DNA from: Gammaproteobacteria bacterium
GTDB lineage: Bacteria > Pseudomonadota > Gammaproteobacteria > Pseudomonadales > Azotimanducaceae
Length of the DNA: 46,164 nucleotides
Assembly: GCA_009842245.1 (NCBI GenBank)
Contig: VYFT01000059.1
Coordinates: 1-46,164, forward strand
Reading direction: 5' to 3'
Position numbers and translations under genes: made by a program. Positions 27,650 to 35,763 of this stretch are shown here, one piece after another. The notes below the pieces were generated by a model, which was given only the letters and a program-made list of their open reading frames with translations, had not been told where the DNA came from and made no database searches. Within the stretch, counting starts at the first letter, position 1, and the number at the start of each line of letters is the position of its first letter.

Positions 27650-29422
27650 TTAGTACTCTCTCTTGATCGGATTAAAAGGGTCTACGAACTCTGGAGTAAA
27701 GTTCACTGCCCGTTTCTTGATAGACTTATCAGTAGAAAAATATAGTGAGTGACACAGCCAATTGTCGTCGTCCCTTTCTGTGTAATCGATTCGCGCATGC
27801 GCACCGCGAGTCTCTCGTCTTGCTTCCGCGGCAATCGCAGTAGCCTCCGCAACTTCAAGTAAATTATCAAGTTCTAATGCTTCAATTCTGGCAGTATTAA
27901 ATATTTTAGACTTGTCTTCGAGGTGAGCATTACGCAACCGTTCGCGCAGATCGGCGAAAATCGCAATCCCTTTTCGCATATGCTCTTCAGAACGAAACAC
28001 GCTGAAGTTCATCTGCATCGTTTTTTGTAATTCCGTTTTCAGGGTAGCCGGATGTTCACCTCCACTAGATTCATCCCATCGTCGAATACGTGCTAATGCT
28101 GGTTCAAAATCTGAATCCGAGGGGTCACGGTACTTTACGCCTTGTTCCAACACTTCTTGTATGTGCAATCCTGCTGCTCGACCGAAAACCACCAAATCAA
28201 GCAAAGAATTTCCACCTAAGCGATTTGCTCCGTGTACAGATACCGATGCTGCTTCTCCAATGGCATAAAGCCCCTCGACTGGACAATCTGTCTCGTCTTC
28301 TTGCGTAATCGCTTGACCCGAGACAAGAGTAGGAATCCCACCCATCATATAGTGACAGGTAGGTACGACTGGAATCGGTTCGACCACTGGATCAACTAAC
28401 GCATAGGTACGAGAGAGTTCCAATATACCCGCTAATCTCAGTTCTAACGTCTGTTTCCCTAGGTGGTCGAGTTTTAAATACACATGATCTTTGTCTGGAC
28501 CGCAGCCGCGGCCTTCTTGAATTTCTATGATCATCGATCGAGAGACGACATCTCGACTCGCTAAGTCTTTGGCGGTGGGAGCGTACCGTTCCATGAATCG
28601 TTCCCCTTGAGCGTTGACCAAATAGCCACCTTCACCGCGACAACCTTCAGTCACTAACACCCCAAGGGGATGAATGCCGGTGGGATGGAATTGCCACATC
28701 TCGATGTCTTGGACCGGGATCCCACTTCGCAGAGCCATCGCGATACCATCGCCGGTGTTCATCAATGCGTTGGTAGTGCTAGCATAAATACGGCCTGCTC
28801 CCCCAGTTGCAATCAACGTAGCTTTGGCCTGCACCAGCACTGTCTCACCACTTTCAATGTTGATTGCGATCACTCCACAAACGACACCGTCTTGATTGCG
28901 TACTAAGTCGACCGCGAACCATTCGTTCAAGAATGTCGTCTTTGCTTTCACATTTGCTTGGTAGAGCGTGTGAAGAAGTGCATGTCCGGTTCGATCTACC
29001 GCCGCACAGGTTCGTGCAGCTTGGCCGCCTTTACCAAAGTTCTTTGATTGACCTCCAAATGGTCTTTGGTAGATTCGACCGGTTTCTGTACGAGAGAAAG
29101 GTAGGCCCATGTGTTCGAGCTCGTACACGACCTCTGGTCCAACTTTGCACATGTACTCGATAGCATCCTGATCACCGATGTAGTCTGATCCTTTGACTGT
29201 GTCATACATGTGCCAACGCCAATCATCATCAGGGTCGTCGCTCCCGATCGCACACGTGATACCACCCTGAGCTGAGACGGTATGCGAACGCGTTGGAAAC
29301 ACTTTCGACATGACCGCAGTCTTGAATCCGCTTTCGGCAAGGGGTAAACTGGCGCGCAAACCAGCACCGCCGCCCCCAACGACTACGGCATCAAACTGCA
29401 AAGTACGTATTGATTGGGACAC
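27650..29422 (-). CDS. sdhA: succinate dehydrogenase flavoprotein subunit
   Basis: FAD-bearing catalytic subunit. It has the [11 protein letters not shown] dinucleotide fold, the covalent-FAD histidine in [45 protein letters not shown], and the catalytic [22 protein letters not shown]. The open frame extends to 29479, but those extra residues overlap sdhD. The GTG at 29422, eight bases after the sdhD stop, gives [16 protein letters not shown] and about 590 residues, the usual family length (E. coli 588). Confidence 0.96.
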   Translation of the reverse strand: MSQSIRTLQFDAVVVGGGGAGLRASLPLAESGFKTAVMSKVFPTRSHTVSAQGGITCAIGSDDPDDDWRWHMYDTVKGSDYIGDQDAIEYMCKVGPEVVYELEHMGLPFSRTETGRIYQRPFGGQSKNFGKGGQAARTCAAVDRTGHALLHTLYQANVKAKTTFLNEWFAVDLVRNQDGVVCGVIAINIESGETVLVQAKATLIATGGAGRIYASTTNALMNTGDGIAMALRSGIPVQDIEMWQFHPTGIHPLGVLVTEGCRGEGGYLVNAQGERFMERYAPTAKDLASRDVVSRSMIIEIQEGRGCGPDKDHVYLKLDHLGKQTLELRLAGILELSRTYALVDPVVEPIPVVPTCHYMMGGIPTLVSGQAITQEDETDCPVEGLYAIGEAASVSVHGANRLGGNSLLDLVVFGRAAGLHIQEVLEQGVKYRDPSDSDFEPALARIRRWDESSGGEHPATLKTELQKTMQMNFSVFRSEEHMRKGIAIFADLRERLRNAHLEDKSKIFNTARIEALELDNLLEVAEATAIAAEARRETRGAHARIDYTERDDDNWLCHSLYFSTDKSIKKRAVNFTPEFVDPFNPIKREY

Positions 29423-29430
29423 GGAATAGG

Positions 29431-29793
29431 CTACAAAATAGTGACGAATCCAAACACGAAATACACGACGATCAAACAAATAACTCCGAACTGATAGACC
29501 AACCGAATAGCCGTAGCGAACTTACCGATGTGCTGTTCATTCAAATAGTCTGTACCCACCGTCCACATCCCAATCCAAGCATGGATTCCCCATGACAACA
29601 ACGTGAGGATGCCCAAGACTACCATTTGAACCGACTCTATGAAATATCTCCATTCAGTGTAGCCAAAATTAGGATTCGTTAACACAAACCAAATAACACA
29701 TCCAGCGTATACGGCAATGAGAATAGCGGACACTCGTTGCAGGAGAAAGTCTGCGACTCCGCTACGAGTAAGACTCGTGGCGTTCAAAACCAA
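29431..29793 (-). CDS. sdhD: succinate dehydrogenase membrane anchor SdhD
   Basis: Heme/quinone-binding membrane anchor with three transmembrane helices. The diagnostic N-terminus [26 protein letters not shown] and the later [18 protein letters not shown] fit SdhD. There is no ATG. Of several TTG codons, the one at 29793 (giving LVLNATSL) has GGAG seven bases upstream and is preferred; the frame is open to a GTG at 29832. It overlaps the end of sdhC by about 10 bases. Confidence 0.88.
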   Translation of the reverse strand: MVLNATSLTRSGVADFLLQRVSAILIAVYAGCVIWFVLTNPNFGYTEWRYFIESVQMVVLGILTLLSWGIHAWIGMWTVGTDYLNEQHIGKFATAIRLVYQFGVICLIVVYFVFGFVTIL

Positions 29794-30161
29794 AACCAAA
29801 CTCCAATTGCCATGGACAATGCGACTGAGCACACAAGCACAAGGACAGCGCTAACGCGACCAATTTTCAGTGAATCTCCAATGTGCAAATCTAAAAGTAA
29901 ATGGCGAACGCCAGCGACTATGTGATAACCTAGAACAGACAATGTGAGCCACAGAGCGATCGAGTGTAAGGGATGCTCTAGCATTGTCTGAAGTTGGTCA
30001 AAGGATGACGTATTCCAAGTCGACAACCACAGTAGCCACAACAGATAAAAGGATGCACCGAATAACGCAACACCGCTCACCCGATGCAGAAACGAAACAA
30101 CCGCACCCACAGGTAATCGGATCACAAACAGATTTAAAAAGACAGGGCGAGAGCTTTTCAT
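29784..30161 (-). CDS. sdhC: succinate dehydrogenase cytochrome b subunit SdhC
   Basis: A 125-residue anchor with three transmembrane helices. The N-terminal RPVFLNLFVIRLPVGAVVSFLHRVSG contains the S-x-x-H-R-x-S-G quinone/heme motif, and GYHIVAGVRHLLLDLHIG contains the heme-ligand histidine and the signature H-x-x-x-G-x-R-H-L. First gene of the sdhCDAB-sucAB-lpd-sucCD string. The ATG at 30161 has no clear Shine-Dalgarno. Confidence 0.95.
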   Translation of the reverse strand: MKSSRPVFLNLFVIRLPVGAVVSFLHRVSGVALFGASFYLLWLLWLSTWNTSSFDQLQTMLEHPLHSIALWLTLSVLGYHIVAGVRHLLLDLHIGDSLKIGRVSAVLVLVCSVALSMAIGVWFWF

Positions 30162-30518
30162 CGGCTAGTATGCGAGCAAGCGCGGTGATACAATCGCGCT
30201 GCGTGTTGGATTGAAATAGTGCGCACTTCGTACTTGTTTAGTAAAGGTAGGTTGAGACGACATTCTTCCTCATAATTTTAGTGTGAGCGTTAGTCTTGTA
30301 TATCGTCTCTCCTACAATCTCTCTCAAACCAATTATTCTCTAGTCTGTGTGCGCAACTACATTTCTCCAATCGAACATTGAAATAATGTGTTTATTCCAA
30401 TCTCACTTCGCTACCTTACTCTAGTGGTTATATACCGTGGTCGGTGGAGAAACGGAGGAGTGCGTGTTGAGGAGAATAGATCGAAACGACTGAATGGACA
30501 ACGCCTTCCACGTCGCTT
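30162..30518. other. divergent intergenic region between sdhC and the RiPP operon
   Basis: These 357 bases separate the minus-strand sdh operon from the plus-strand RiPP operon and must hold both promoters. Candidates are weak. For sdhC, CATACT (30172-30167, minus) with TTGTAT 15 bases upstream would give an almost leaderless transcript. For the plus strand, TGGTTATATA near 30427-30436 is an extended-10-like box without a good -35. A run of purine-rich SD-like motifs (GGAGGAG, GAGGAG) near 30455-30478 precedes only very short frames. No tRNA, repeat or ORF of note was seen. Confidence 0.4.
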
Positions 30519-32933
30519 TTGAGCATACTTCAGAGATACTTTAATAGACGTTTACGACAACGATCTCAAGTTATTCGAAATTCCAGTCCAGTGAACCCTC
30601 CCGAAACTCCTAAACGCCAATGGGCAAAACAGTACGCTGAACTAGTGCTCTCAGCTCGCTGGATTGTCATCCTCGCCACGGTAGCTTTAGTGATCGTGGC
30701 ATCACTAGGAGTTATGCGGCTTGGGTTTGAAGCGGACTACAAAATTTTCTTTGATGAACACAATCCCCAACTACTAGCTCTAGAGACCCTGGAACACACC
30801 TATGGGAAGAGTGAAAATGTCGCGTTCTTAATCGTACCAAACGACGGAAATGCTACATCAGAGAGTGCGCTGTCGGCGACCGTATGGCTGACAGACGAGG
30901 CTTGGAAAACGCCCTATTCAAGCCGCGTCGACTCCCTCGCAAACTTTCAATACACAACTGCCGACGGAGACGATTTGTACGTAAGAAACCTCATCGAGCC
31001 CGACGAACTGTCTCTCCCAAGGACCCAAGATCACATACGATCCATCGCGCTATCGGATCCGCGAATAGAGGGTAGTATGCTGGCACGAAATGGAGATGTT
31101 TCCGTCGTGAACGTCACCATTGAACTACCGGAACTTTCGGGTACTGACCTGTTAGAGCCTGTAGCAGAAGTCGCTAACTTTGCCAGAGAACTCGCAGCAA
31201 CAGTTGAAGAACGATATCCAAACATCGACATCCGCGTGGTTGGTACGGTCATGGTAAATCAAACCTTCGTCGCAGCCTCTCTAGAAAGCCAGTTGATTTT
31301 CTTTCCTGCGAGCCTACTTCTGATGGCGCTGATCTTGGGTGTGCTAACTCGAGGTGTTTCTGGAGTTCTAGCGACCGGTATGGTCATGGTTTTTTCGGTG
31401 TTAGCCTCAATGGGTATCGGGGGCTGGTTTGGACTACCGTTTTCTCCGCCGTTAATGCCTGTACCCACTATCGTTCTGATGATCGTGGTCGCGAACTGCG
31501 TACATCTACTGGTGACCACCCAGAATCGTATGCGCGCTGGCGACTCCAAACACGACGCGATCGTCGAGTCGATTCGTTTAAACCTACACCCTGTTTTTCT
31601 TGCGAGTCTTACGACAACGCTCGGTTTCCTTAGTATGAACTTCTCCGAGGTTCCACCGTACCGACACTTAGGAATGTTTGTGGCGTTTGGCATTATGGTC
31701 TCGTTCGTTCTGTCCGTATCTTTCTTGCCCGCGGTTCTATCAATTCTTCCGTTCCGCGCAAAAAAGACAGATCAATCGTCCCCTACTTTTTCTATGAAAA
31801 GACTTGCGGAGGTAATCCTCAGGCATCGAAAATTACTGTTCTGCGTTTGGTTAATCGTCATACCAGCTATGATTGTGGCAATCACCCGTAATGACCTGAA
31901 CGATGTACTAGTTCACTTCTTTAACAAAAGTGTCGAATTTCGGCAGGACACAGACTTCATGGATGAACGTTTGAGTGGCAATACCCTGCTTGAATACTCG
32001 TTAGAAGCTGAGACATCTGGGGGCGCGACTGATCCAAATTTCCTACAAGACGTATCGAACTTTGCCGATTGGTACCGAGAACAGCACCCAGTACGTCATG
32101 TAGCGACAATTACGGATACGTTTAAACAGCTCAACAAGAGTATGCATGGCGATGATCCGGTAATGTATCAGATTCCCGATAGTCAGGAGCTAGCAGCTCA
32201 ATATCTCCTTCTCTACGAACTTTCGCTACCTCAGGGCTTAGGACTAAACAATCAGATCGACAGGTCCCGCACAGCCACTCGGGTCTCTGTCTCCACAGAA
32301 ACTTTGAATTCAAAAGATCTACTCGACTTAAACGCACGCGCGAAGGAGTGGTTGGAAGAAAACGCACCACACGTTGCCAAAGTCTCAGGTACGGGACCAT
32401 CAACACTGTTCGCTTACATCGGTCAACGCAACATTCAGACTATGCTGGTCGGTACCGTAATCGTACTTTTAGCTATTTCTGCGATTCTTTTGGTTGCATT
32501 GAGATCGTTCCGAATCGGATTAATCAGCATTGTTCCGAATTTAGTACCAGCGATCATTGGATTTGGTGTGTGGGGGCTGACCGTTGCACAGGTCGGACTC
32601 GCGCTATCGGTTGTCGTTGCGATGACTATAGGAATTGTCGTAGACGACACCGTGCACTTTCTGGGAAAGTATCTTCGTGCCCGTCGTGAGTTGAATCTCG
32701 ACCCCGAATCCGCCATTCGTTATGCGTTCGAGACTGCTGGTCGAGCACTACTCACGACCACGCTTGTATTAGTAGCAGGGTTCTTGATATTTGTGTTTTC
32801 GCCGTTTGTCCCGACCGCACAGGTGGGCATCCTGACAGCTCTAATCATCGGCTTTGCGTTTATCGCCGACCTCACACTCCTACCAGCACTCTTAATGTGG
32901 GTTGATAGAAGTGATAACCGCGTTCGAGATTAG
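30519..32933 (+). CDS. RND-superfamily (MMPL/Patched-like) exporter
   Basis: An 804-residue inner-membrane protein with the two-fold RND layout. TM1 (about residues 47-67) is followed by a large periplasmic loop. Then comes a five-helix bundle (about 248-415, with PTIVLMIVVANCVHLLVTTQNRMR), a second TM-loop unit from about residue 440, and a second bundle (VVAMTIGIVVDDTVHFLGKYLRARRE, with the conserved Asp pair likely to carry protons). This is the COG1033 type of predicted exporters of lipids or hydrophobic compounds, not the tripartite AcrB type. The start is uncertain: a TTG at 30519 without an obvious Shine-Dalgarno, since no ATG lies near. It stands 69 bases before the mini-HlyD gene on the same strand and may export or flip the product of the locus, which is inference from position only. 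Confidence 0.8.
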   Translation: MSILQRYFNRRLRQRSQVIRNSSPVNPPETPKRQWAKQYAELVLSARWIVILATVALVIVASLGVMRLGFEADYKIFFDEHNPQLLALETLEHTYGKSENVAFLIVPNDGNATSESALSATVWLTDEAWKTPYSSRVDSLANFQYTTADGDDLYVRNLIEPDELSLPRTQDHIRSIALSDPRIEGSMLARNGDVSVVNVTIELPELSGTDLLEPVAEVANFARELAATVEERYPNIDIRVVGTVMVNQTFVAASLESQLIFFPASLLLMALILGVLTRGVSGVLATGMVMVFSVLASMGIGGWFGLPFSPPLMPVPTIVLMIVVANCVHLLVTTQNRMRAGDSKHDAIVESIRLNLHPVFLASLTTTLGFLSMNFSEVPPYRHLGMFVAFGIMVSFVLSVSFLPAVLSILPFRAKKTDQSSPTFSMKRLAEVILRHRKLLFCVWLIVIPAMIVAITRNDLNDVLVHFFNKSVEFRQDTDFMDERLSGNTLLEYSLEAETSGGATDPNFLQDVSNFADWYREQHPVRHVATITDTFKQLNKSMHGDDPVMYQIPDSQELAAQYLLLYELSLPQGLGLNNQIDRSRTATRVSVSTETLNSKDLLDLNARAKEWLEENAPHVAKVSGTGPSTLFAYIGQRNIQTMLVGTVIVLLAISAILLVALRSFRIGLISIVPNLVPAIIGFGVWGLTVAQVGLALSVVVAMTIGIVVDDTVHFLGKYLRARRELNLDPESAIRYAFETAGRALLTTTLVLVAGFLIFVFSPFVPTAQVGILTALIIGFAFIADLTLLPALLMWVDRSDNRVRD

Positions 32934-33002
32934 TCGCACACAAATGTGCCCGTTAAAATTTGTGGTGTTCGCTTCTTTATAGCGAGGTAGCAAAGTAGCA
33001 AC

Positions 33003-33551
33003 GTGTTTAACAACCCACTTGAATCATTCCACAACACCGTTGCCGAGGCGAAAGCGGAGCGGGAACAACTCGACCGACTGCTAACCGTATCTTCTCCCCG
33101 AGAACTGTTACTGTTAGTCCTTGTGATAGTTCTATTAGTCGCGCTCACCACTTGGCTCGTGTTCGGTGTTCTGGACCGAACCGTCGCGGCTAATGCTACT
33201 GTGCTCGAGCATTCAACTACAGCCGACAATACAAAGCAAGTCCTGCGGATGGACGCATGGCTAAGTACCGAGCTCGATCTGGAGGTCAAGACTGGAATGC
33301 CTGTGATGATTAAACCTGCGAGTGTTCAAGGAAAGTCGGAAACTATAAAAGGTATGCTTCGATCCATTCTGTCACTAGACGGATCGAAAGATTTAATGAC
33401 AGCAGGTCACACTCCGTTAGTTGCTAAACGTATCGAGATCACCGTCGACCCTGAAGTCGAATTTTCATCCGACATAGGTGATGAGTGTGTTGTAATCATC
33501 CATCTTGGACGACAGTCCCCGATTGAGTTGATCGGAACAATTCTGCTTTAG
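33003..33551 (+). CDS. minimal HlyD-like NHLM secretion protein
   Basis: A 182-residue protein with one transmembrane helix (about 34-58) preceded by EQLDRLLTVSSPRELLLL, the N-terminal signature of membrane-fusion proteins in NHLM/NHLP bacteriocin systems. The C-terminal part (KTGMPVMIKPASVQGKSETIKGMLRSI, and near the end RQSPIELIGTILL) matches the beta-barrel portion of those proteins. The usual long coiled-coil hairpin and lipoyl halves between them are absent, so it is about half the normal size. The start is GTG at 33003. It ends one base before the C39 ABC transporter gene. It probably acts as the periplasmic adaptor of the following transporter(s). Confidence 0.7.
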   Translation: MFNNPLESFHNTVAEAKAEREQLDRLLTVSSPRELLLLVLVIVLLVALTTWLVFGVLDRTVAANATVLEHSTTADNTKQVLRMDAWLSTELDLEVKTGMPVMIKPASVQGKSETIKGMLRSILSLDGSKDLMTAGHTPLVAKRIEITVDPEVEFSSDIGDECVVIIHLGRQSPIELIGTILL

Positions 33552-33552
33552 T

Positions 33553-35763
33553 ATGGCTTCACGCTCGACCCAGACTAAAAAACAAGAGTCTGTTCTTCGT
33601 CAAAAAAAGCAAAAGATAACTACGCCTATTCTGTTGCAAATGCACGCTACAGAGTGTGGCGCTGCGTGTTTAGGAAGCGTGTTAGCCTATTTCGGACGTT
33701 GGGTTCCACTCACGCAATTACGTGAAAAATGTGAAGTCAGTCGAGATGGTAGTAGCGCGGCGAGTATAGTGCGAGCGGCTCGACATTATGGCCTTGAGTG
33801 CAAAGGCCTGAGCGTAAATGCTAACCTGCTAAAAAACCTCAGTTTGCCGCTCATCTTGTTCTGGCAGTTTAGCCACTTTGTCGTACTTGAAGGGATTTCT
33901 GAACGCCACTTTTACTTGAATGATCCTGCTTCCGGACGACGGAAGCTTACCAAGGAAGAATTTGTAAAAGGTTATAGCGGTATAGCACTTCAATTGAAAC
34001 CTGGCGAAGACTTCACGCGCGGTGGCGAGTGGCCAAATCTATTTAAACAACTGAGAACTTTCCTCTCCGGTGCATGGCGCGTGCTAACCGGTGTGTTCGC
34101 TTGCGCCGTGACGATGACATTGTTAGCTCTTGTAATACCAGTGTCTTTGACTGTTTTCGTAGATGAAGTAATGCAAAACCATAGTGCTTGGCTCGGCGTT
34201 GTGGTCGCGCTTCTCACCGCGGGAATCTTGATATATTCCTTTTCTTGGTTGAAGCACCGACTGCTTGAACGACTATCCGTAAGGATTTCTGTAATTGGAT
34301 ACAACGAAAGCTTGACCAAACTCTTACGATTGCCACTTGAATTTTTTGAACACCGACAAGTGGGTGACTTAACAGACCGAGTGTCGACCATCGATCGGAT
34401 TGCAAAGAATCTTACGACTGAGTTCCTCGTACTACTCATTGATATGGCGATGAGTGTGGTACTTCTGGTCGCGATGCTGTTCTTTAATGTGATTCTCGCT
34501 ATCGTCGTTCTGATGCTTGCTTTACTCCATGGGTCATTGACCTATTTTCTTAACCACAAGCAATCAATTCAAAGTCAGACAATGAGGCGTGAGCAAGGAC
34601 TGCTACTTGCGATTGGTATGCAGATGTTGAGCCACGCAGAAAATCTTCGTATGACCGGCGCGGACGACCGATTTTTTTCTCGATGGAGCGGACAGCAAGC
34701 GCGAGAACTGCAAGCTCGTCAGCTGAATTCCGAATTGAGTGCGATCAACTCCGCACTTCCAGGACTCATCTCTGTTTGGCGAAGTGCTGCCATATTGACC
34801 ATTGGTGGAGTGCTAGTCATTTCGGGAGAAATGAGTTTGGGAGTTTTGGTAGGGTTCTATTTCTTAGCCGAAATGTTTTTGGACCCCATTGCTCGTTTTA
34901 TGGAATTTGCCGACAAACGACACACTCTTGAAACTGACTTACAGAGACTTCAAGACATTTCAAATACGACGGAAGACCCTATATTCAGCCGACGAAGTCC
35001 AGAGTCCGTTTCAATTCCTACCTTTGAAGGAAGATTTCAGTTAACTGGTCTAGTTGAATTGCGGAATGTGACCTTCGGGTACAACAAGAGCCGTCCCCCA
35101 CTGATCAAAGATTTCGACCTTACGATCAAACCCGGTCAAAGGGTTGCCGTGGTTGGAACCAGTGGATCTGGGAAATCGACGTTGCTGCGACTCATTTCTG
35201 GTATCAGTCATCCGTGGTCTGGAGAAATTCTGTTCGATGGTCATCTACGAGATGAAATTCCCGAGGAAGTTCTTCGAAGATCCATTTCCGTAGTAAATCA
35301 AGAGGCGATGCTTTTTGCCGCAAGCGTTCGAGACAACATAACATTGTGGAATCCGGCGGTATCCGATGAAATCATAGTCTCGGCTACGCGAGATGCGTCT
35401 ATCCATCACGATATCTTGGCACGTCCCCATGGCTACTCGACAGAAGTTGAGGAAGGCGGGGCAAACTTCAGCGGCGGTCAGCGACAACGGTTAGAAATCG
35501 CACGGGCTTTGGTAGGCAATCCCACCTTGCTACTGTTAGATGAAGCCACTAGTTCGCTTGACGCGGCGACGGAAGAATCCGTGGATGACAGTCTACGACG
35601 AAGAGGAGTCACGTGTTTTATTATTGCGCATCGACTTAGCACCGTCCGTGATTGCGACGAAATAATCGTGCTCGAAAAAGGCGCGGTAGTACAACGTGGT
35701 ACGCACGACGAATTGATCGCCGAGAAAGCTGGCACCTACTACAAGCTAGTCAGGCAGGGTTGA
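33553..35763 (+). CDS. NHLM-type peptidase/ABC exporter (C39)
   Basis: A 736-residue bifunctional protease-exporter. The N-terminal C39 peptidase has an oxyanion Gln and nucleophile Cys at about residue 35 (LLQMHATECGAACLG), the catalytic His at about 108 (FSHFVVLEG) and Asp at about 124 (LNDPASGRR), so it appears active. Six membrane helices follow (about 170-460). The nucleotide-binding domain has Walker A GTSGSGKSTLL (Lys at about 541), the signature FSGGQRQRLEIARAL, and Walker B LLLLDEATSSLD. Such proteins cut double-glycine leaders and export the core peptide. The minus-strand peptide at 46080-46164 has exactly such a leader. The stop overlaps the next gene (TGATG). Confidence 0.93.
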   Translation: MASRSTQTKKQESVLRQKKQKITTPILLQMHATECGAACLGSVLAYFGRWVPLTQLREKCEVSRDGSSAASIVRAARHYGLECKGLSVNANLLKNLSLPLILFWQFSHFVVLEGISERHFYLNDPASGRRKLTKEEFVKGYSGIALQLKPGEDFTRGGEWPNLFKQLRTFLSGAWRVLTGVFACAVTMTLLALVIPVSLTVFVDEVMQNHSAWLGVVVALLTAGILIYSFSWLKHRLLERLSVRISVIGYNESLTKLLRLPLEFFEHRQVGDLTDRVSTIDRIAKNLTTEFLVLLIDMAMSVVLLVAMLFFNVILAIVVLMLALLHGSLTYFLNHKQSIQSQTMRREQGLLLAIGMQMLSHAENLRMTGADDRFFSRWSGQQARELQARQLNSELSAINSALPGLISVWRSAAILTIGGVLVISGEMSLGVLVGFYFLAEMFLDPIARFMEFADKRHTLETDLQRLQDISNTTEDPIFSRRSPESVSIPTFEGRFQLTGLVELRNVTFGYNKSRPPLIKDFDLTIKPGQRVAVVGTSGSGKSTLLRLISGISHPWSGEILFDGHLRDEIPEEVLRRSISVVNQEAMLFAASVRDNITLWNPAVSDEIIVSATRDASIHHDILARPHGYSTEVEEGGANFSGGQRQRLEIARALVGNPTLLLLDEATSSLDAATEESVDDSLRRRGVTCFIIAHRLSTVRDCDEIIVLEKGAVVQRGTHDELIAEKAGTYYKLVRQG

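Noticed and set aside
30162-30518. tRNA, small RNA or CRISPR in the divergent intergenic region
   Set aside because: No cloverleaf, repeat-spacer pattern or clear hairpin with a T-tract was found by eye.
30464-30544. Short frames with good SD-like motifs upstream of the RND gene (GTG at about 30464, ATG at 30494)
   Set aside because: They encode only about 9 and 16 residues without regulatory codon runs. A leader peptide cannot be excluded but is unsupported.
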